Below, one piece after another: positions 59,168 through 64,000 of a stretch of DNA of 64,000 nucleotides (its first letter is position 1; every line of letters begins with the position of its first letter). Position numbers and translations under genes: made by a program. The stretch lies in the NCBI RefSeq assembly GCF_014648855.1, contig NZ_BMRX01000014.1, positions 1 to 64,000 of the forward strand. Direction: 5' to 3'. This stretch comes from Streptomyces parvulus (GTDB taxonomy: Bacteria; Actinomycetota; Actinomycetes; Streptomycetales; Streptomycetaceae). Under the pieces are notes generated by a model. The model did no database searches. It saw only the letters and a program-made list of their open reading frames with translations, and was not told the DNA's origin.

Positions 59168-60673
59168 TCAGCTCTGGCCGCCGGCCAGCTTCTCGCGCAG
59201 CGCGGCCAGCGCCTCGTCCGACGCCAGGGCGCCGGAGTTGTCGCCGCCCTCGGAGGAGTACGAGCCGCCGCCGCCACCGGAGGCGGCCGGAGCCGCACCC
59301 GCGGTGTCGGTACCCTCGGCCGCGGCCTTCTCGTCCGCCTCGCGGGACTTGATGACCTGGGCCTGGTGCTGCTCGAAGCGCTGCTGCGCCTCGGCGTACT
59401 GCGTCTCCCACGCCTCGCGCTGGGTCTCGTAGCCCTCGAGCCAGTCGTTGGTCTCGGGGTCGAAGCCCTCGGGGTAGATGTAGTTGCCCTGGTCGTCGTA
59501 GGACGCGGCCATGCCGTACAGGGTCGGGTCGAACTCGACCGTCGACGGGTCGGCACCGAAGGCCTCGTTGGCCTGCTTCAGCGAGAGGCTGATGCGGCGG
59601 CGCTCGAGGTCGATGTCGATGACCTTGACGAAGATCTCGTCGTTGACCTGGACGACCTGCTCCGGGATCTCCACGTGGCGCTCGGCCAGCTCGGAGATGT
59701 GGACCAGACCCTCGATGCCCTCGTCGACGCGGACGAACGCACCGAACGGAACCAGCTTCGTGACCTTGCCGGGCACGACCTGGCCGATCTGGTGGGTGCG
59801 GGCGAACTGCTGCCACGGGTCTTCCTGGGTCGCCTTCAGCGACAGGGAGACACGCTCGCGGTCCATGTCGACGTCCAGGACCTCGACGGTGACCTCCTGG
59901 CCGACCTCGACGACCTCGGAGGGGTGGTCGATGTGCTTCCAGGACAGCTCGGAGACGTGGACCAGACCGTCGACGCCACCCAGGTCCACGAAGGCACCGA
60001 AGTTGACGATCGAGGAGACGACGCCGGAACGGACCTGACCCTTCTGGAGGGTCGTGAGGAACGTCTGGCGGACCTCGGACTGGGTCTGCTCCAGCCAGGC
60101 ACGGCGGGACAGGACCACGTTGTTGCGGTTCTTGTCCAGCTCGATGATCTTCGCCTCGAGCTCCTTGCCCACGTAGGGCTGGAGGTCGCGGACGCGGCGC
60201 ATCTCGACCAGGGAGGCCGGAAGGAAGCCGCGGAGGCCGATGTCGAGGATGAGACCACCCTTGACGACCTCGATGACGGTACCGGTGACGATGCCGTCCT
60301 CTTCCTTGATCTTCTCGATGGTGCCCCAGGCACGCTCGTACTGGGCGCGCTTCTTCGAGAGGATCAGGCGGCCTTCCTTGTCCTCCTTCTGGAGAACAAG
60401 GGCCTCGATCTCGTCACCGACGGCGACGACCTCGTTGGGGTCGACGTCGTGCTTGATCGAGAGCTCGCGGCTCGGGATGACACCTTCGGTCTTGTAACCG
60501 ATGTCGAGCAGGACCTCGTCCCGGTCGACCTTCACGATGACGCCGTCGACGATGTCGCCGTCGTTGAAGTACTTGATCGTCTCGTCGATCGCGGCGAGGA
60601 AGGCTTCCTCGTTACCGATGTCGTTGACCGCTACCTGCGGGGTGGTGGCGGTGGTCTCGGTGCTGCTCGTCAT
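59168..60673 (-). CDS. rpsA: 30S ribosomal protein S1
   Basis: RNA-binding ribosomal protein needed for translation of structured mRNAs. The 501-residue protein has four S1 domains (about 35-105, 120-190, 205-275, 290-360), recognised by repeated G-x-V-x3-x-x-G motifs such as GVIVKVDRDEVLLDIGYKTEGVIP and GKVTKLVPFGAFVRVDEGIEGLVH, and a Gly/Ser-rich C-terminal tail. ATG 60673 gives the accepted start MTSSTETTATTPQVAVND; GGAG lies about 11 nt upstream. The transcript from the promoter at 60873-60901 has a leader of about 190 nt with small hairpins, which may be regulatory. Confidence 0.96.
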   Translation of the reverse strand: MTSSTETTATTPQVAVNDIGNEEAFLAAIDETIKYFNDGDIVDGVIVKVDRDEVLLDIGYKTEGVIPSRELSIKHDVDPNEVVAVGDEIEALVLQKEDKEGRLILSKKRAQYERAWGTIEKIKEEDGIVTGTVIEVVKGGLILDIGLRGFLPASLVEMRRVRDLQPYVGKELEAKIIELDKNRNNVVLSRRAWLEQTQSEVRQTFLTTLQKGQVRSGVVSSIVNFGAFVDLGGVDGLVHVSELSWKHIDHPSEVVEVGQEVTVEVLDVDMDRERVSLSLKATQEDPWQQFARTHQIGQVVPGKVTKLVPFGAFVRVDEGIEGLVHISELAERHVEIPEQVVQVNDEIFVKVIDIDLERRRISLSLKQANEAFGADPSTVEFDPTLYGMAASYDDQGNYIYPEGFDPETNDWLEGYETQREAWETQYAEAQQRFEQHQAQVIKSREADEKAAAEGTDTAGAAPAASGGGGGSYSSEGGDNSGALASDEALAALREKLAGGQS

Positions 60674-60872
60674 GTGGGAAAGGGCTCCGGTACGGACATT
60701 GAAGTCGTAGGTACTGCTTACGCCGGGAGCCCGTTTCGCACTGTAGAAGCCGGACAGCCAAGTAAGCGCCACCGAAAAAACACTGGTGACGCCTCGAGAA
60801 CCGAGGGGACATACAACAGATGCGAGCGCGACCTGCTACGTCTGAGGTGCGCAGGCCCGCAGCGCAACTTGT

Positions 60873-60901
60873 AGCATACGGGGGCAGCCGGGCAGGGTCA
60901 A
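60873..60901 (-). promoter_or_regulatory. rpsA promoter
   Basis: TTGACC (60901-60896), 17 bp, TATGCT (60878-60873) on the minus strand is a near-ideal principal-sigma promoter. It starts transcription about 190 nt before rpsA. Its -35 box touches the start codon of the divergent methyltransferase gene. Confidence 0.75.
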
Positions 60902-61872
60902 TGCGCGAAGCCGCACACCCGGGGCGGATCGTCGCATACCCGGCACAAAAGCTGTCCACCGAGGCCACATGGACCCCTGAACGTCCCTCGCGTGACCCGG
61001 AGCGGGCGGCTCGGAAGAGCCCGCAGACTAGTACGAGGGAGCCGGTCATCCAAGAGCCCGTAGCGTCCGAGGCCGTGGACCCAGAACCCGAGGCCACCCG
61101 GCGTGCCGCCGGCGTCACGGAGAGTTCCCGCGCCAACCGCGGCTGGTGGGACCGCAACGCGGACGAGTACCAGATCGAGCACGGCACCTTCCTGGGCGAC
61201 GACCGCTTCGTGTGGTGTCCCGAGGGCCTCGACGAGACGGAGGCCGAGCTGCTCGGTCCGCCGGAGGACCTGAAGGGCAGGGACGTCCTGGAGATCGGCG
61301 CCGGCGCGGCGCAGTGCTCGCGCTGGCTGACCGCCCAGGGTGCCCGTCCGGTGGCCCTCGACCTCTCCCACCGCCAGCTCCAGCACTCCCTGCGGATCGG
61401 CGGCGGCTTCCCCCTCGTGTGTGCGGACGCGGCCGCGCTGCCCTTCGCGGACGGCTCGTTCGACCTGGCGTGTTCGGCGTACGGCGCGCTGCCCTTCGTC
61501 GCCGATCCGCGGCTGGTGCTGCGGGAGGTGCGCCGGGTGCTGCGCCCGGGGGGCCGGTTCGTCTTCTCGGTCACGCATCCGCTGCGCTGGGCGTTCCCGG
61601 ACGAGCCGGGCCCCGAGGGGCTCTCGGTCTCGGCGTCGTACTTCGACCGCACGCCGTACGTCGAGCAGGACGACGAGGGCCGCGCGGTGTACGTCGAGCA
61701 CCACAGGACCCTCGGCGACCGGGTGCGGGACGTGGTGACGTCCGGGTTCCGGCTGGTGGACCTGGTCGAGCCGGAGTGGCCGGACTGGAACACCTCCGAG
61801 TGGGGCGGCTGGTCCCCGCTGCGCGGGCATCTGATCCCGGGCACGGCGATCTTCGTGTGCGAGCGCGACTGA
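60901..61872 (+). CDS. Class I SAM-dependent methyltransferase, divergent from rpsA
   Basis: 323-residue protein. The first 95 residues are polar and low-complexity (SRDPERAARKSPQTS...EPVASEAVDPEPEAT). The methyltransferase core follows: RGWWDRNADEYQ at its start, then VLEIGAGAAQCSRWL (SAM glycine motif), ALDLSHRQLQHS, CADAAALPFADGSFDLACSAYGALPFV and LRPGGRFVFSVTHPLRW. The core matches Ubie-like methyltransferases. The ATG at 60901 has only a poor AGGG upstream; a start further in, near the RGWWDRN core, is possible. Its position against the rpsA promoter suggests a housekeeping role, but no substrate can be assigned. Confidence 0.8.
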   Translation: MREAAHPGRIVAYPAQKLSTEATWTPERPSRDPERAARKSPQTSTREPVIQEPVASEAVDPEPEATRRAAGVTESSRANRGWWDRNADEYQIEHGTFLGDDRFVWCPEGLDETEAELLGPPEDLKGRDVLEIGAGAAQCSRWLTAQGARPVALDLSHRQLQHSLRIGGGFPLVCADAAALPFADGSFDLACSAYGALPFVADPRLVLREVRRVLRPGGRFVFSVTHPLRWAFPDEPGPEGLSVSASYFDRTPYVEQDDEGRAVYVEHHRTLGDRVRDVVTSGFRLVDLVEPEWPDWNTSEWGGWSPLRGHLIPGTAIFVCERD

Positions 61873-61939
61873 GCCGGTGCCCCGCCGCTCGTCCCCGCGC
61901 GCGTGGAGGGCGCTTCTGGGGGCGTACGACACTGGGGGC

Positions 61940-64000
61940 GTGATCCGTTACGACGCCCTGGACGCGCTGCCCGTGCGCGGTGCCCTGCCCGCGCTGCACG
62001 ACGCCCTGGAGGGGCACGGCACGGCGGTGCTGGTCGCGCCGCCGGGCACGGGCAAGACGACGCTGGTGCCGCTCGCGCTGGCCGGGCTGCTGGACGAGGG
62101 CCCCGCGCGGCGCGTGGTCGTGGCCGAGCCCCGCCGGATCGCGGCGCGGGCGGCGGCCCGGCGGATGGCGTGGCTGCTGAGCGAGAGGCCCGGTGCGCGG
62201 GTCGGGTACACGGTGCGCGGCGAACGGGTCGTCGGGCGGCACACGCGCGTGGAGGTCGTCACGACCGGTGTGCTCCTCCAGCGGCTCCAGCGGGACCAGG
62301 AGCTGACGGGCGTCGACGCGGTGGTGCTCGACGAGTGCCACGAGCGGCATCTGGACGCCGACACGACGGCGGCGTTCCTGTGGGACGTCCGGCAGGCGCT
62401 GCGGCCGGACTTGCGGCTCGTGGCCGCCTCCGCGACGACCGACGCCGAAGGCTGGGCCCGGCTGCTGGGCGGCGCGCCGGTCGTGGAGGCGCGGGGCGTG
62501 TCGCATCCCGTGGAGGTGGTCTGGTCGCCGCCGGCGCGCCCGGTGCGGCCCCCGCACGGCATGCGGGTGGACCTCGCGCTGCTCACGCATGTGGCGTCGG
62601 TGGTCCGGCGGGCGCTCGCCGAGTGGGACGGGGACGTGCTGTGCTTCCTGCCCGGCGTCGGGGAGATCGCCCGCGTCGCCGGGCGGCTGGGGGGCCTCGG
62701 GGACGTCGACGTGCTCCAGGTGCACGGGCGGGCGTCCGGGGCCGTGCAGGACGCCGTGCTGGTGCCCGGGGCGCGGCGCCGCGTGGTGCTGGCGACGTCG
62801 GTGGCGGAGTCGTCCCTGACGGTCCCCGGGGTGCGGGTGGTCGTGGACGCCGGGCTGGCGCGGGAGCCGCGGGTCGATCACGCGCGCGGGCTGAGCGCCC
62901 TGACGACGGTGCGGGCCTCGCGGGCGGCGGCGCGGCAGCGGGCGGGGCGTGCCGGGCGGGAGGCCCCCGGCGTGGTGTACCGGTGCTGGACGGAGGCGGA
63001 GGACGTCCGGCTGCCGCGGTTCCCGGCGCCGGAGATCAAGGTGGCCGACCTGACGGCGTTCGCCCTGCAGGCGGCCTGCTGGGGAGACCCGGACGCCTCC
63101 TCACTGGCGCTGCTCGACCCGCCGCCGGCCGGGGCGATGGCGGCGGCGCGGTCGGTCCTCACCGCGGTCGGCGCGGTCGACGCGGCCGGCCGTGCCACGC
63201 CGCGGGGGACCCGGTTGTCCCGGCTCGGTGTGCACCCCCGGCTGGGGCGCGCGCTGCTCGACACGGCGGGAAGCGCGGGAGCGGGCGGCGCCTCGGAGGT
63301 GGCCGCCGAAGTGGTCGGGCTGCTCAGCGAGGAGGCGCCCCGGGAGTACGGGGACGAGCTGGTCTCCGTCCTGCGGGCCGCCCGGCGCGGGGGTGACGGC
63401 TACGCGGCGCGGTGGCGGGCGGAGGTGCGGCGGCTGCGCGGCGCCGTCCAGCCGGAGGAGGGCGGGCGCGGGGCACCGCTCGCCGAGGACGCCCTCGCCG
63501 GCCTGGTGGCCGCCCTGGCGTTTCCCGAGCGGGTGGCGAGGAAGGACGGCGGTTCCTATCTGATGGTCTCGGGCACCCGCGCCGAGCTGCCGGCGGGGTC
63601 GGCGCTGCGGGGTGCGCCGTGGATCGCCGTCGCGGTGGCCGACCGGCCGGTGGGGCGCGGGCACGCGCGCGTGCAGCTCGGCGCCGCAGTCGACGAGGGG
63701 ACGGCGCGGCTGGCGGCGGGGGCGCTGCTCACCGAACGGGACGAGGTCCGCTGGAGCGGCGGGGACGTGGTGGCCCGGCGTGTCGAGGCGCTCGGTGCCG
63801 TGGAATTGGCGGTCCGGCCGCTGACCGGCGCCGACCCCGGACTCGTACGGGAGGCCCTGCTCGAAGGGCTGCGTCAGGAGGGGCTCGGGCTGCTGCGCCG
63901 TACGGCCGACGCGGAGGCGCTGCGCGCTCGGCTCGCGTTCCTGCGGCGGCATCTCGGCGAGCCGTGGCCCGACGTGTCCGACGACGCCCTCCACGCGCGC
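61940..64000 (+). CDS. hrpB: ATP-dependent helicase HrpB (cut by the window edge)
   Basis: DEAH-box helicase family. The 687 visible residues contain Walker A PPGTGKTT (about 34-41), motif II DECHERH, motif III SATTD, and motif VI-type RQRAGRAGRE. The region of HrpB-specific C-terminal helices follows (AAARSVLTAVGAVDAAGRATPRGTRLSRLGVHPRLG). The full protein is normally about 800-850 residues, so roughly 130-160 are missing beyond 64000. The GTG at 61940 has GGGGGC just before it. The cellular role of HrpB is not firmly known; RNA remodelling is assumed from the family. Confidence 0.92.
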   Translation, partial: MIRYDALDALPVRGALPALHDALEGHGTAVLVAPPGTGKTTLVPLALAGLLDEGPARRVVVAEPRRIAARAAARRMAWLLSERPGARVGYTVRGERVVGRHTRVEVVTTGVLLQRLQRDQELTGVDAVVLDECHERHLDADTTAAFLWDVRQALRPDLRLVAASATTDAEGWARLLGGAPVVEARGVSHPVEVVWSPPARPVRPPHGMRVDLALLTHVASVVRRALAEWDGDVLCFLPGVGEIARVAGRLGGLGDVDVLQVHGRASGAVQDAVLVPGARRRVVLATSVAESSLTVPGVRVVVDAGLAREPRVDHARGLSALTTVRASRAAARQRAGRAGREAPGVVYRCWTEAEDVRLPRFPAPEIKVADLTAFALQAACWGDPDASSLALLDPPPAGAMAAARSVLTAVGAVDAAGRATPRGTRLSRLGVHPRLGRALLDTAGSAGAGGASEVAAEVVGLLSEEAPREYGDELVSVLRAARRGGDGYAARWRAEVRRLRGAVQPEEGGRGAPLAEDALAGLVAALAFPERVARKDGGSYLMVSGTRAELPAGSALRGAPWIAVAVADRPVGRGHARVQLGAAVDEGTARLAAGALLTERDEVRWSGGDVVARRVEALGAVELAVRPLTGADPGLVREALLEGLRQEGLGLLRRTADAEALRARLAFLRRHLGEPWPDVSDDALHAR

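Noticed and set aside
60674..60772. N-terminal extension of rpsA to GTG 60772
   Set aside because: The extension is not S1-like and has no ribosome-binding site; it lies inside the leader from the mapped-looking promoter.

Overview
The window is chromosomal DNA of a Streptomyces or very close relative. The evidence is the very high G+C, GTG and TTG starts, sporulation regulator WhiA, an RbpA-family protein, an XRE/DUF397/ATPase regulatory cassette and actinobacterial promoter shapes (TTGACC-N17-TATGCT; TAnnnT boxes 6-7 nt before leaderless starts). From memory, the gene order resembles the pgi-to-rpsA segment of S. coelicolor, so most of it is core chromosome. I saw no tRNA, rRNA, CRISPR, prophage or full insertion sequence.

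Layout. 1-5211: glycolysis and export block on the minus strand (pgi partial, RbpA-like, secG, tpiA, pgk, gap). 5438-8392: large secreted zinc carboxypeptidase. 8586-13973: uvrC-rapZ-yvcK-whiA operon with overlapping stops and starts. 14326-17991: XRE regulator, Rieske lipoprotein, and a LacI regulator-sugar kinase pair behind a 32-bp perfect palindrome. 18100-21186: uvrA. 21411-23354: MDMPI-family protein, metallo-hydrolase, aroQ. 23461-23642: a snap-back MITE-like element touching the stop codon of a Ca2+/H+ antiporter gene. 24893-28891: terC, a TerD/FtsK-like fusion and terD. 29035-33913: uvrB, an MHYT membrane protein, a glycerophosphodiesterase and ogt. 33953-41553: VOC protein, psuG-psuK, methyltransferase, CorA-type transporter, small proteins and an orphan GltD-like enzyme. 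41672-44158: DUF397/XRE/ATPase cassette. 44395-58993: mixed metabolic and hypothetical genes (ABC half-transporter, DUF899, amidohydrolase, FUSC, nucleotidyltransferase, RidA, GNAT, proline iminopeptidase, uracil-DNA glycosylase, S4 protein, DoxX, methyltransferase, TPR, coaE, PAC2). 59168-64000: rpsA, a divergent methyltransferase and hrpB, cut by the window edge.

How it works together. Two regulatory signals stand out. First, uvrA, uvrB and ogt each carry an exact match to the SOS-independent DNA-damage promoter known from mycobacteria (TTGTCRGTG-N8-TAnnnT, the RecA-NDp/PafBC type). terD has an 8/9 match and uvrC a weaker one, so excision repair, alkylation repair and a tellurite-type stress gene may form one damage regulon. 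Second, terC has a yybP-ykoY manganese riboswitch in its leader. The 3' strand of its closing stem is perfectly complementary to the terC ribosome-binding site, which suggests manganese-dependent translational control.
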